Shown one piece after another: positions 10,535-22,800 of a DNA stretch of 64,000 bases. The notes below the pieces were generated by a model. The model saw only the letters and a program-made list of their open reading frames with translations. It ran no database searches and had not been told where the DNA came from. The position numbers and the translations under genes were made by a program. The stretch's first letter is position 1; every line of letters begins with the position of its first letter. The stretch is from Ministeria vibrans ATCC 50519 (Eukaryota > Opisthokonta > Filasterea): positions 8,889-72,888 of the forward strand of contig CALSCP010002643.1 in the NCBI GenBank assembly GCA_943704425.1. Reading direction: 5' to 3'.

Positions 10535-12106
10535 ATGAATGCCATTGTCGTGCTCAACCACTTCTGTGAGCTCCACGGGCCCTCCGTCATGTTCTGCGCC
10601 CAACCCTTCCGCACAGCGCCCACAGCGGCCCCTGTCGCCGCCGACACTGCAGACCCTCCGCCACCGGCGACTGCGCACCCGTCAGCGTCGCCAACGTCGT
10701 GGAGAAACAAAGTAAAGCACAAAAGCAAATTGTTATCAGAATGATAATAAAATATTGTTCTGGCTGCGTCCACGCCCTCACACGCCTCCAATCGCACACT
10801 TCTCACGCTGCCTGTGTTCCCTTTCCTGCATTCTAGGCGGCCGTCGAGTCGACGTGCACGGCGTGTCGCTCCTTGGACTCCAACGACACCCTGCAAGGTT
10901 TCATTACGAGCGACGACGCAGCCGAAACCACTTTTGTCAGTTCTCGCGCGGTCGATGACCCACAGCTGTTCACTCTCATTCGTAAGGCATGCGTTCGCAG
11001 TCTCACCATTGAGGTGTGCCCTGGTGGCGATGGAGCCGTCTTCTTCGGCGACGAGCGCTCCGGCAACATTTTCTCCTACTCGTTCATCCTACGCGACGCA
11101 GAAGCGCGCGGCGCTCAACGCTCCTACTCTTTTGTCCTCCTCATGGCCGACCGGGTCCACCTTGTCAACCTGTGGCCGTTTCTCGTTGAATCCTTCCGCT
11201 CGCTCGCCCACGAACTCCAATACGGTGTCCGCCAGACGCTTGAACGTGCCGCCGCCGTCACGGCAGCCGCCACGACCACCACCACTACCACCACAGCCGT
11301 ATCGCCACCACCGACAGCTGCAACAATGCCAATCTCGTCACCCTCGTCTTCTCCCATCCGCCCTACCATGCGCACCTCTGTGTCGCCCGACGTGTACCTT
11401 CGCCGTCGCGGCAACAATGCCCGTCAGCTCCGCTCTCTTCCCGAACTCGTCGGCTGTCCCAACATCTTTGCACGCCTCCACGCTCGCTTCAGTTGGATCC
11501 TCGCCGCGTGTGCTCGTCGCTCCTTTGAACGCCAACTGCGCGCACCCCCACTCGTCTCTCTCGTCAGTCCTTCCGCCCTGTCAGTCGTCTCCGTCGACGA
11601 ACACGACGACGATCACGACTACCCCTACCAAGATGCGACACCAGATGAGGAGAGCACACAACACGATGACTCTGACGACGACACACTCGCACCGCACAAC
11701 GACCCCCACAACACTAGTAGTGACAGCGAAGGGAGGAAGAAGAAGAGCGAGTCGTCTATTCCAGAGGAACTCACATCCCTCGCTCAGCTCATGCAGGCTA
11801 TGGGCGAACCCGCAATGCGCCTGCTCGTCCACAATGCGTCCATTGGCAACCAGATCATTGTGCGCTCCCCCTTGGCATCCCTCCGGCGCGCCCTCCTCGC
11901 TCTCTGCTGCCAGCTTGTTCCCGGCGCCCTTGCCCATGCCACCGACGGCATCGACCGCTACCAGGACACCTACCGCTGCAACTTTCTTGCTCTCCTTCCG
12001 TCCATCCAACCTCCACCCCACATTGACAATGCGTACTATCTCATTGTCGATGTCCGTCACGCACCACCACCGCCTCAACACCAACCGCAGCAGCAGCAGC
12101 AGCTGC

Positions 12107-12143
<37 letters not shown>

Positions 12144-12603
12144 GCGTCTTCCGCACCGCACCGCCTCCATGACTTCCGCCACCGGCTCTGCGTCCTTCCG
12201 CGACGACACCTCCTCCTCCACCAGCGCCTCCTCCTCCTTCCCCACCCTCACCACCTCCTCCCTCTCCTTTTCCCTCTCCTTCGGCACCCGCGTTCCTTCT
12301 TCCCCGCACTCCTTCGCTCCATGTGTCATCGCTCTTCTCCGCCACCATCCCCTCAAATCAGACTCCATCAAATCCGCCCAACTCACCGCGCTCAAAGAGC
12401 ACTGGCTCGCCACCGCCAAAGTCTTCTTCAAGTTCTCCCGCGCCCTCCCTCACGACCTCAACCCGTCCTCGTGCGAACACGTCGCCTCCTTCCTCGCGCA
12501 CTTCTCCCTCTCTCTCGACGACATCCCTACCCTCCGCTTCTTCTCAACCGCCCTCTCCCCACATCGCCGTCGTGCCATCCTCAAAGCTCAACTATTTGTA
12601 TAA
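10535..12603 (+). CDS. FLCN: Folliculin (longin-DENN protein)
   Basis: GAP-type regulator of Rag GTPases in lysosomal nutrient signalling. Exon 1 (10535-10711) gives the diagnostic start MNAIVVLNHFCELHGPSVMF; exon 2 begins at 10837 in phase 0 and runs to 12603. The N-terminal longin region is well conserved (CTACRSLD, RKACVRSLTIEVCPGGDG, VFFGDERSGNIFSYSF, LMADRVHLVNLWPFL). The C-terminal half should be the DENN part but is more diverged and holds an insertion with a polyQ run (about 12088-12142) and Ser/Thr-rich sequence. Total about 648 residues, similar to animal FLCN (about 580). Base composition of exon 2 is C-rich, so several other frames are open; they are shadows. Confidence 0.93.
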
Positions 12604-12840
12604 ACTTATAATACTAATAATTGTTATTCTTATTTGCAAGCTGTTTTGTTTTCATCTTCTTCCGACTTCCGACAGACTGCCCTACAAAAATGTTTTTATT
12701 TTGATGTTTTTTTTTTTTGAGATGATCAACTCCGAAAAAAAATGGTTGATTCAATCAACTCCCAAAAAATAATGCCCCCACACTTTTCACCTTTAGCTTT
12801 AATTCAGTTTTATTCTCTCATCACCGCTTCACCTTTACCC

Positions 12841-13944
12841 ATGGATACTGACTTTACGTTGCAACGAAAACCGCGTGAACGCCGCTACTACACCGACGTT
12901 GCGATTGAGCCGCGCCCGAGCGGCAAAGACATCGGACGACTGATCGGCGTCGGCGGAACTCGCATCAAAAAAATCGCCGCCGCTTGCGGTGTTCGCTCAA
13001 TTTCAGTCGCTGACAAAGTAAAGCTGAGAGTGTACTACGAAAAAGACGACGTTGAGGCGCCAGGGCGGGCTGCAAGGGCGGTGAAAGAGTTTCTTCTCAG
13101 CGGCGAAGAGGAGATACTTGAGCTGTTGGCCAAGGATGATCCTCTCATCACCTTACACTGCCTTGCGCTGGAGGCAAAGAACCTGAATCGCGAGTGTCGT
13201 GTACGCGAGCTGTCCGTGAGCTTGTCGGACGACGGCAATAGTGTGTGTGTCACGTTTAAGCGCGATGCAGACGATGCGGATGCACTCGACAGGGTCAAGT
13301 CTGCCAGTGCGAAATACCTCGCGTCCCTTACGCTCGACTCCTTCTCAGTGGAACCCTCGGTGGCAGGCCAGTTGACCAAAAGCGACTGTGCTCGGCGAAC
13401 GAGCATAAGTGCAGCTGTGCCGTACGTGGGAGTTGGCGAGGACGGAACTTCCGTCAAATTTGTCCATCAGCGGTCCGACACATTGGCTCTCTCACGCGTA
13501 CAAGCAGCTCTAAGCTTGCTGAAACCGAAAAAAGACACCACAAGCAACAAAGATGGCGCGGCGAGCAGCAGCAAGAAAGGCAAAGGACCAAAGAAGCTGA
13601 TGCCTCTTGGCGGACCAGCTGTAGCTGCGGCCAAATGCGGTGATGTCGACCTTGACCAGCGGCTTTCAGCAGACGTCGTCAGCAAGATTTTTGTCCCATC
13701 CTCACTTCGCGCCCTCCCCCACTTTGAACAAGACGCCGGCGTCATCTCGATCAACCTCCAGCCCAACAGGCGCATCCTCCGTTACCGTCCTCTCGACACG
13801 GAGACGGACGTCAAAGCCGTCGCAACGCGCGTTAAGAAAGTTATGGCACAGGCCGTTCGCACTGCACGCATAGCAGTGGCAAAGGAGCGAGCGCAGCGCG
13901 ATGCAAAGAACAGACAACGTAAAGAACGGAGAAAATTTTATTAA
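12841..13944 (+). CDS. KH-domain protein (367 aa), unassigned
   Basis: Single exon. Near residue 30 there is a KH core, GKDIGRLIGVGGTRIKKIAA, whose GVGG provides the GxxG nucleic-acid-binding loop. The rest is mixed, with a Lys/Ser-rich linker (about residues 255-280) and a very basic C-terminal helix ending RNRQRKERRKFY-like, so RNA binding or a nucleolar role is likely. I do not recognise the full-length family. I chose the ATG at 12841 (MDTDFTLQRKP) rather than an upstream in-frame codon at 12742 because sequence before it looks like AT-rich UTR. Confidence 0.6.
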   Translation: MDTDFTLQRKPRERRYYTDVAIEPRPSGKDIGRLIGVGGTRIKKIAAACGVRSISVADKVKLRVYYEKDDVEAPGRAARAVKEFLLSGEEEILELLAKDDPLITLHCLALEAKNLNRECRVRELSVSLSDDGNSVCVTFKRDADDADALDRVKSASAKYLASLTLDSFSVEPSVAGQLTKSDCARRTSISAAVPYVGVGEDGTSVKFVHQRSDTLALSRVQAALSLLKPKKDTTSNKDGAASSSKKGKGPKKLMPLGGPAVAAAKCGDVDLDQRLSADVVSKIFVPSSLRALPHFEQDAGVISINLQPNRRILRYRPLDTETDVKAVATRVKKVMAQAVRTARIAVAKERAQRDAKNRQRKERRKFY

Positions 13945-14103
13945 GATGTAACGATAATAGTGTAGAAACAACACACGAAGCACAAGTGAGAGAGAGAGAG
14001 GGAACAGAGACTGAGTAATAAACTTTTAATAATGTATACACACTCATGCTCGCTCACACAGCCTATCAATCGGTCGATTAGTGAGAGAGAGAGCAAAATT
14101 AAC

Positions 14104-14811
14104 TCAGAGCGGATGACAGGAAGGTCCACCTGTCGGCGCACTGTTCCACCACTTGTGAAAAGACCCCCGTTCAATGGGCTTCACCCGCTCCTCCTTTGGC
14201 TTGTACAACTCAGCACACGTACTCCAAAAGCCATCGCCAAAGCGCGTCATAAGGCGCTGGTACGCAGGACTCAGCTGTGCCAGTGGCATCTGCCGCCACG
14301 CAAGATGCTCTGCGTACGCCGTGTCATTGCTGTCCAGATAGAGCAGATGCGCTGCCAGTCGTCCAATGTCCCCACCAAAGTCACTCAGTTTGATCGCAGC
14401 CTAAAACGGGTGCAAGACAGATACAAAAAAGAGACAAAGTGTGTCTCAAATGAGCGATACAATCACTCACAGCTCCCACTCACCTTTGGATGTGGCAACA
14501 CATAGTCATAATCCGCATTGTTGCCATACACAATGGGCACTGCTCCTTGATCAATTCCGCGCCAGTACTTCTCGGTAATGTAATCGTAACACGCAGAGTT
14601 TTCCATTGCAATCACAAACTTGTAGTGTTTGTACACCTTCCGATCCATTTCAGGCTTATTGTCTACACAGAGGCAAAAAAACACGTTAAAAAAAAAGAGA
14701 ACAAGTCAATCACTCACACACATACACACACACTCAATCTGTCACTGTGTATCTCCCTCTCTCCTGCCTAACCCTGCCTTGCTCCTCTCTCTCTCTCTCT
14801 CTCCTGCCCTT

Positions 14812-14855
<44 letters not shown>

Positions 14856-14875
14856 ATCACTTTGTTTCTTTCTCC

Positions 14876-14925
<50 letters not shown>

Positions 14926-16126
14926 NNNNNNNNNNNNNNNNNNNNNNNNNNNNNNNNNNNNNNNNNNNNNNNNNNNNNNNNNNNNNNNNNNNNNNNNNNN
15001 NNNNNNNNNNNNNCAGGTACCCCCGCCCGCATAGCTCTTGGTGTCGTGTGGCCACTGAGGGACCCCCTATCACTTTGTTTTTTTCTCCCTCCTTTATCTC
15101 TCTATCCATCTTACTGCCCATAATAGTCATTGGCTTGCCATTCTCATCAAATCCTTCGAACCGGTCGCGGTTGTGCAGGAGTCCTCCGTACCCGTGTACG
15201 TCCTTGCGCCGCTCAGCTGGCAATGCGTTCACCAATGCCGTTAAAACTCTTGCACGCCCCTACAACAGACACATATACATAGTCATGATATGCATCTGTG
15301 GCCTTTCTTTGTTTGTTTCGTACGGGCGAGCGGTTGGCAATGGCATGTGCAATGAAATGACCCGGAAACTTCTTTGCGGGCGGTCCCTGATTGTACGGAG
15401 GCGGGCAGTGACGCACCATTTGTGTGCACCAGTACTTCTCGGTGGGATGCTCCCATCCAGAGGGTGGAGTGTATCTGTGTGAGTGTCGTTTTCAGTGTCA
15501 ATCGCTCTGCGTCGCTCTCCTTACGTGCACGGAAGTGATGAGTCGCGACGGGTTGTCGATGACCAGACAGGATGAAGGTCGCCAACGCCCGGTCTTGGGT
15601 GGTTCCCAGACGACTCGATAAAGTGGAAGGTGATGGGGCGGTCGCCACGCTCGGATTCGGGTGGGGGGGGCAGGAACGAGCCGTACATGCCCTCGACAAA
15701 GAAAGCGTCGCACTGCGACTTGTCGTCGACCTTTTCGATGCTGCGCCAGTCACACTGTTTGTCGCCCCAGTCGGGGAAGTCTGTCACGCCTAGCGGGCCC
15801 CAGTACTTCTCCAGTCCCGCGTGAGGATGAAGATAGCAAATCACAGGCATTTTCGTCGTTGCTTCCCCTGCCTCGACTGGCGGCGCTGCTGGCTCGTCCG
15901 ACTGCCCCTCCACCTCTTGCTCCTCCTCCACCACCTGCACAGCTGCCGCAGCGGCGGGCGACGGCGGCAGTGGGTCTGCGGGCGGTGTGACAATGTCGAG
16001 GTTACCGCCACGCAGCGCAGAGGGCGCTTGGTACGCGCACGGCGTCAGTGCAATGTATCCGATCAGTACAACAATCGTCAAGACACAGCCTGACAGGATG
16101 GAGAACGCCCATGACCGCTCACCCAT
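14104..16126 (-). CDS. Golgi alpha-1,3-fucosyltransferase (GT10), 457 aa
   Basis: Type II Golgi glycosyltransferase moving fucose from GDP-fucose to glycans. Minus-strand exons 16126-15525, 15474-15324, 15259-15115, 14662-14484 and 14400-14104; all phases agree (total 458 codons with stop). N-terminal signal anchor is about residues 7-27 (FSILSGCVLTIVVLIGYIAL), followed by an Ala/Glu/Pro-rich stem. The GT10 donor-binding signature is intact in exon 4: YKFVIAMENSACYDYITEKY then GAVPIVYG. Exon 3 (ARVLTALVNAL, VHGYGG) and exon 2 (KKFPGHFIAHAIANRS) match the family layout upstream of it. The intron between exons 3 and 4 contains a TC microsatellite and an N gap, so its length is unknown. Convergent with the KH gene. 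Confidence 0.88.
14781..15013. repeat. (TC)n microsatellite and assembly gap
   Basis: Nearly pure TC/CT repeat from about 14781 to 14925, then 88 N (14926-15013). Lies inside an intron of the fucosyltransferase gene. Confidence 0.9.
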
Positions 16127-16231
16127 TGAAAGAAAAAATTATTCACATGAGAATTGTATAATAATTGAGAATGCTTATTTGAGATTGTGATAAGAGGTAA
16201 AAAATTATTTACTTTTGTAAACTTTGTATTC

Positions 16232-17116
16232 TTATTCGTTGGTCAGTTGCTCTCGCAAGGGCACAAGAATGTCGCGCGCCAGTTCCGTCACCGATTTGTT
16301 CTTTTGGTCCGGTTCGTGTTGCAGCAGGTCAATCAACGACTGAAACAGGTCGCGGGACGTCTTCGGCTCATCGGCCGGCATGAGCTGCTCCTGCTGAAGG
16401 TGACGACGGCAGACGGCGCGGGAGAAGGCAAGCATGAAGAGCTCATGGGAAGCCCAGATGCGACGGATGTGGGCGACAATGGGCTGAGGGTCGAGTGTGA
16501 CGCGACGGAGCCACTCGTTAGGAGAGGAGGAGAGGAGAATGGGCTGGCAGAGGCGCTCGGGGGGCGGGAGGAGGGTCGATGCGGCGGCAGACGGGTTGAT
16601 TTCGGTAAGGGAGTCGTATGCGGTGGCAATGACAAAGACCTTGCCGGTCGCCGCAGGTGAGTGTTTCTGCAGCGCCGTCTGGACAAGCGACGAGCGCACG
16701 ATGATGGTCTCGGCCAGCATGAGACACTGTGCTAGCTGGCGGTAGCCCAGCGGCGTTGCGCGGTTGAGCAGGTAGCAGTGAGAGGGCAGAGCCACAAGTA
16801 CGAGCGTCGAGTCGAGCTCCGACCCGACAAGATCAATGGCACACAGTGCACAGCGGTAGAGCTCGTCGTGCATCTGTTTGCAGTGCTCCTCGTCCACGAC
16901 AATGATGAGCGAGTTGTTGTCGCCGTTGGTAGTGGCGGCAGCGGCGGCGGTGGTGGTGGTGGTGGAGGCGGTGCTGCCGAGGACGATGGAGGCCACAGCA
17001 GGATCAAGCTCGGCCAAGGCGACAGCGGCTGTTGTTGTTGTTGTTGTGGGCACTGGTGACAGTGTCGTTCCTGCTGATGCAGCAGACGATGGTAGTGGTG
17101 GTGATGGATGGGTGGT

Positions 17117-17148
<32 letters not shown>

Positions 17149-18017
17149 TGGGGCGGGAGAGGGAGCGTAGAGAGGAGGAGGAGGAGACCGGCGAGCAGCC
17201 GTAGTCGCTGTCGACATTGGCAGCAATGTCGTGCGAGGGAGAGAGAACGAAGAGATGGCTGTGCCGCTCGACAAACGACTGTGGGTTGGGATACTCTTCG
17301 CGCGTTTGGGGATGCTGCTCGAGGATCGCCTCAAACTGCGGCGGAGAGACCAAATTCGACTTCTCGAGGGCGTCCAGAACACTGTTGACAATCACCGACT
17401 CTAATTCCGGAGAGAATTCGGGCGCGCTTGAGGCGGCGCTTGAGCCAGTCGATGTGACAGAGTCGCGGCTGCTCATCACGACCTTGCGGCAGTCTGGATC
17501 CGCGTGGCTGTGCGTGGAGGGCGCAAAAGGAACGGCGCGACGTGGCGAGCCTCTTTTCCGCTCCCGCTTGGCATCGTCGCGCGCGGGAAACAGGCCCAGG
17601 GGAAGGATATTGCCGCGCACACGCTCGACGGGGTCAACTAGTAATAAAGTGAGGCGGGGAAGATGCGAAGGGGAAAAGGGTATTTTTCGATTTGTTTGCC
17701 GCATTACCATATTTGCGAAATGAGAAACGCGCATTGAAATAAGCGAGTTCGGCTGGGGAATGCGGGAATCGGCAGAGGTTGCCGTACCTGCAGCGTCCCT
17801 CAAACCCATAGTTGCATGGCGTGAAGGACTCGACCTGTGCTATGGGGCAAGCGCGGATATTCGCACAGGGAACAATCGCCCACGACTGATCGTCGTCAAT
17901 GCACACAAGCGTCACGTTCTCGACCAGCTGCGCGCGGTGCTTGGCGCCGTGCGCACAGTCGCTGGCACAGCAGTTGCATGTGGCGCATACGCTGCCAATC
18001 CAGTACGAACCAAGCAT
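16232..18017 (-). CDS. CCCH zinc-finger protein (571 aa), function unknown
   Basis: Exons 18017-17708 and 17637-16232 join in phase 1. The N-terminus has a Cys cluster (CATCNCCASDC) and, near residues 77-95, one CCCH finger, CNYGFEGRCRYGNLCRFPH, spaced C-x7-C-x5-C-x3-H, which usually binds RNA. The middle carries Thr/Pro/Ser-rich low complexity. The C-terminal 200 residues form an alpha/beta region (LVLVALPSHCYLLN, KVFVIATAYDSLTEINPS) I cannot assign. An ATG preceding MLGSYWIG was chosen because upstream sequence is AT-rich and lacks another ATG. The C-terminal region repeats codons for Thr/Ala and generates strong antisense open frames that are not genes. Confidence 0.72.
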
Positions 18018-18058
18018 TCTTTTGAGTTCTTTGACAAAAGCCGGCAAAAAAAAAAATT

Positions 18059-18090
<32 letters not shown>

Positions 18091-18330
18091 CAGTAATTCG
18101 ACGAGTAATTATTAAGTTTATTCAAACTCAATTAAAAACTATCGTTTACAAAAACGCCTCACATGAGAGTCACATCACAGATGAGATAGAATCAGATGGT
18201 GAAAGATACATCAGAGAATGAGTCCCTGACTAACCCCCTGTTTACCATACCTAAAAGATCAAGAAGAGTTTCCAATACCTTGCTTCTTTTATTATATTCC
18301 GGTTACAATACAATGTATATCTTCTCGCTT

Positions 18331-19210
18331 TCACACTTTCTTCCTCCTCCCCTTCTTCTTCTTCTTCTTCTTCTTCTTCTTCTCGCCCACCTTGTTAGAC
18401 GCCTTCTTGGCCACAGTCGATGCAGTCTTCTTTCCCCTCGGTGGCTCCGGCTCCACTGTCAACGGCCCTAACAACTCCCGAATGGCTGCGTGGCCCCACG
18501 ACGTCGCAACTTCCAGTGCCGCCTGCCCCCCCTTGGTGCGCTTGTTGGGATCCGCTCCATGCGCCAGCAGGAGTCGCACAAGCTCAATGTTTCCGCTCTC
18601 CGCGCCTCGAATCAATGGTGTCCCTCCGCTCCCAGAGGTCGCGTTCACTTGTGCTCCGGCCTCAATGAGCACTCGTACCACCTCCACCTGTCCCATTTTA
18701 CATCCATGGTGAAGTGCGGTCCATCCGAATGAGTCGGGCGTGTCCACTGCCGCACCGTGTCCAATCAACTCCCGCACATTCGCCACCTGAAACGACAAAA
18801 TACAGACCGATCTCAAAAAATAAACAACATGAAGAGAACCACAATGCTTTCGCACCCCATACCTGCCCCATGAGCGCAGCAAATATCAAAGGCGTGTGCT
18901 TGGCTGCTGCAGCCGACGATGTGCCGGGTTGGACTGCGTTCGCTTCCGTCGCCAGCTTCAGCTTTCGCGCGGTACTCTCGCCTGCCACACAACTCAATGT
19001 CTCCAATGAGGTCATGAGTGTGTCCAGTCGTCCTTGGCGCGTCGACAGTGGCGCAAGTCGGCTCGGAGGGCCCGGCGACGACTCAAGCAATGAGTGTGTG
19101 ACGACAGCGCGCGGACGCGTCCCCCCATCACTAGCGTGAGCTCGAGACACGCTCTTTGGTTGTTCACTCGCCACTATAGGGGGCAAAGTGCAACTTGTGG
19201 CGGTTTTCAT
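18331..19210 (-). CDS. Ankyrin-repeat protein (267 aa)
   Basis: Exons 19210-18863 and 18786-18331 join in phase 0. After a Ser/Thr-rich leader, about four ankyrin repeats occupy residues 100-225: HTPLIFAALMGQ.., FGWTALHHGCKMGQVEVVRV, GTPLIRGAESGNIELVRLLL, GQAALEVATSWGHAAIREL. The tail is a lysine run encoded by a TTC repeat on the plus strand (18354-18381), looking like a nuclear or nucleolar signal. No other domain is visible, so this is a scaffold or adaptor of unknown partner. Start codon lies under 100 bases from the next gene on the opposite strand. Confidence 0.78.
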
Positions 19211-19300
19211 CAAAAAAAATCTGAATATCTCGTTGTCATGGAGACCAACTCGAAAATAATTTCACTTATGTATGAAATTTTGTAATACACTGCACAAGTG

Positions 19301-19726
19301 CTCAACTCGTGGAAGGAGATCATTTCCATTGAGGACCATGCTAATCAGTGGCTGCACGATACGGGAGTAACGGGTGACGAGAATGCCGCTGTTGTTCAAC
19401 TCGCCGTCGACTGTGACAAACGTCGAGACCCAATATCGACCATTCTGACCGCTCTCTACTCTTCCGACGCTTCCGTTCGGCCCAAACAGCGCGATCGTTT
19501 TCTTGCACGCGTGCTCGTCTGGTGTGTCTTCTTTGACGAAGTGTCAGAGCTCAGCGAACTTTTGCCCACTCTCTTTGAGGAGCTCCTCTCTCGCCCTGCC
19601 CACGCTCCTCTTGTCCACGCACTGGCCCACTTGATCGCACCCGAGGCCTTGAGAATGCCCCACGGGCGCATCTGTCGCGTTCTTCTGGCGCACTTTGACC
19701 AGGCGTGTGTGGCTCGTCTCCAGTAA
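19301..19726 (+). CDS. Unassigned small helical protein, 5' end unresolved
   Basis: Open frame of about 142 codons with good coding character (LNSWKEIISIEDHANQW.. FFDEVSELSELLPTLFEELL .. LRMPHGRICRVLLAHFDQAC) ending at 19726. No ATG lies near its start, so a 5' exon is expected; an ATG at 19238 (METNSKIISLM) is near but none of the donors I tried joins it in frame. The sequence is all-helical, HEAT/ARM-like in feel, with no motif I can name. Real gene likely, product unknown. Confidence 0.5.
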   Translation, partial: LNSWKEIISIEDHANQWLHDTGVTGDENAAVVQLAVDCDKRRDPISTILTALYSSDASVRPKQRDRFLARVLVWCVFFDEVSELSELLPTLFEELLSRPAHAPLVHALAHLIAPEALRMPHGRICRVLLAHFDQACVARLQ

Positions 19727-19847
19727 TAGTAATATAATAGTAATGATAGTAATAGTAGTAATAATAAATAAAAAATTGAAAATCAGTAGAACACAACATA
19801 AAATATATTATTGACGTGTAAATGTAAAACAATTGAATGAATGGTTT

Positions 19848-22800
19848 TCACATGAGATTACAGGGAGACGCGTCCGGGGGAGAGGATGACATTTGAGACA
19901 CATTGAGATGATCATATAGATCTTGTGTAAGGGGGGTTGCGGAGTAGGCAACCATGAGAATGGTGCGGCGGTTGCGCAGGGCAATGGCGCCGTTGAGGAG
20001 CGCCAGTGGACGGCAGAAGCCCGGCTTGGAAGGGCTCTGCTGCCACACGATGGCCCCCGAGTCACCGTGGTATGCAAAACGACCTCCGCTATCTGTGTTA
20101 GCCTGCTCGTTGCGACGGTGAGCAGCGTGCTGGTTGGTGAACAGCATGGCCTTGCGACGAAAGCCCAGTTCGGAGTGCACAAAGGCCGAGGTGGTCTCTG
20201 GCCATGCTTCAGAGAGACCCGTTGTGGCGCCAAACTTGAAGACCGGCAGATCGCGGTTCACTTCAGGTACATTGAATGTGCTCTTGGCATCCTCACCACC
20301 CGCATTGGCACTCTTCTCGTCAGTCGGGCTCTGATCAAAAGCACTCTCAAACACCGGCACAGGCTCATTGCCAAACTGGGTCTTCCACGGAAACGCGCGC
20401 GCGCCAAACTGCCGCTCGATCCCCACCCCCAAATAGGGGAAAAGACGCCCTGGCTGGCAACGCGCACGTTCCTTGGGCGACAGCTCAATGAGTGCAACGC
20501 CGTGCTTGGTCGACGCCGAGATGACGCGCCCCACACAACGCCCGCCCATACGTGGATGGTACACGGCTGTCCCAATGGCAAACGACTCCCCCAGTTGGTG
20601 CAGCGTGAGCAGTGCTCCAAGACGCATTGTCGTGTTGCCCGCCTCGTCGCCTGCCGCATCGCCCCCATCCATACCGGTCGTAGCAGTAGACCCACCAGCA
20701 GCCGAAGTCGCCTGCTCCTGACTCGCCTTTGCCGCTTCCCTTTCTGCATCTTCCGCGCTGCCGTGCCAGCCAGGCTGCAACTGCACAATGGGTCCTAGTG
20801 TGCCCAGGGGACCGCCGGCCACCTGAACACGCACCCCCGTCGCCAGTTCGTCCACTTCAAGGCCAGCTGTCGACGGACACAGTGCCAGTGGCCACATTTC
20901 CGCCTCGCACACGTCCACGCGCACACCGCGACAACCACCGCCAAAGAGCAGACGCCGCGGCAGCAAATCGTCGCCGACCGGAATTTTTCCCTTCTTGCGT
21001 ACCGCCACCATGATGCAGGGTTCTTCGCTGAGACACTGGCCGCGCTCAAAGAAGAAGGGCAGCGGAAACACCGCAACCACATTGCCACTGTGCTGCCCTT
21101 CGAGCACCTGACGATTCGCCTCGATAATCTCACCCAACAGACGGTCTTCGTCGGCGCGCAAACGACGACGCGGCGGCATCCAGCTCTTAACGGGCGCTTC
21201 AGTGATGAGCGTGCGCGGCGACGCGTCTGACAGCATTCCCAGACGAATCTGTCGCATGCGCCACTGCTGCACATCCTGAGCGCGCTTCTCGTCTGTAATG
21301 GACACACGCGCCTGCAATGGTCCTGGAATGTTTCGTGCCTGTGGAGGTACACGTACACGTGCAGTACTGCTGCGACTTTCGCTGCTCAACCGTGACCCTG
21401 CTGCCCCCTCGATGCTCTCAGCCCCACTCCCTGTGCTTCCCGTGCGCCCTTTGCGACTTTCCATTGAGCCCACACTTCCGCGACTGTGCGTGTCACTCTC
21501 ACCGTCACCACTCCACTGACTCCTACCGCCACCACTGGTCACCTTGTCGTCGTCGTTGTCGTCAAACTCCCAGGGCACAGTCGCACCCAGTGCATTGACG
21601 ACGCGCACAGGCATGCACTCGTCGTGGATGCTGCGGAGACGCGCGCACGCGATGCCATCGACAAGATCCGTCTCACACACGGTTGCGCGTGCAGGGCCCA
21701 GTGTATCCAACAGCTCGTGACCCGTGTCGTGCGTCATGACCGGATGCGACATGACCAGTGACGGCAGAACCACTCGCAGTGGGTCCAGGTGCGCGGCGTC
21801 GTCGTGCGCTGCCAGCTCCGCCGACGCACGCAGACTCTCGACGAGCTTCGACATGACCTCCGTTTCGTTGCGCATCAGTGCAAGACGGTAGTGTCGTCGT
21901 GCGTTCTCTAGATCGACAATGCGCGACGCAATGCTGGCGGCGACGTCCGAGTTGGCCGCCTGAGGCCGGTGGCGGTAGCCCCAGGCGGAGAGAAAGTGAA
22001 CGCCGAGCAGCGTCGGACCTGCATGGAGACCCACCACCTCGGCCGAGTGCGCGTGCAGTCGCTCAACCACACGCTCCAGACACTCCAGCGCCTCTGTGGT
22101 GCGTTCGCGATCGCCGTTGCCCACACAAGCAAGATGCACGCGTGCCATGCCGGTCTGTGCCAGTCCCCAGTCGAGACAGAAGAAGTCGTCGTGGCCGTCG
22201 AAGAAGCGCATTGCCAGTCGATAGTGCTCCAGAGCGGTATCCAGGTTGCCCTGTCGACCCCCGGCAACGCGGCTCTCAAAGAGAGCCCCCAGCACAAGAT
22301 GGGACCGTGCCCAGTCCTCGGGCATCACATCGGGCTCGTACATGGCGAGTGCGCCCATGGCCCGCTCAAGTGCAAACTCGAGTGCCTTGGAGCGACTCTC
22401 CGACGTCGGCGAGTGCGTGTCTACCGTGTCGTACTGCAGCTCAATCACCGGCACCAGTTCATCCAGTAGTTCCAATAGGTCCTAAACACCCCCGACAAGG
22501 AAGAACATGAGTTTGCTTGTTTATGGTTGCTTGTTGCGTTTATCGCTGTCTGGTTCGTTGTTCATATGTGCGTGTTTGCTTGTTTGTTTGTTTGCTCTTT
22601 GTTTGTTTTTGACACTGCTATGCTTACGACTGCTTGATCTTCGAAAAAAGTGGAGGGGCGCTGGTGAAGGTGTTCAAGGACAAATGAGACGGCTTCGGGC
22701 AGCTCAATGTCATCGCCAGTGTCACTCGTGTCCCTGTCGTTGGCAATGCGGGGACTCAGTGAGTTGGAACTTGCGAAGGCTGCGTCCGCGGAAAGGGAGG

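Noticed and set aside
10814-12172. 452-codon open frame overlapping FLCN in another phase
   Set aside because: C-rich third positions of FLCN keep this frame open; its peptide is Ser/Pro/Thr low complexity, while the FLCN frame matches the family.
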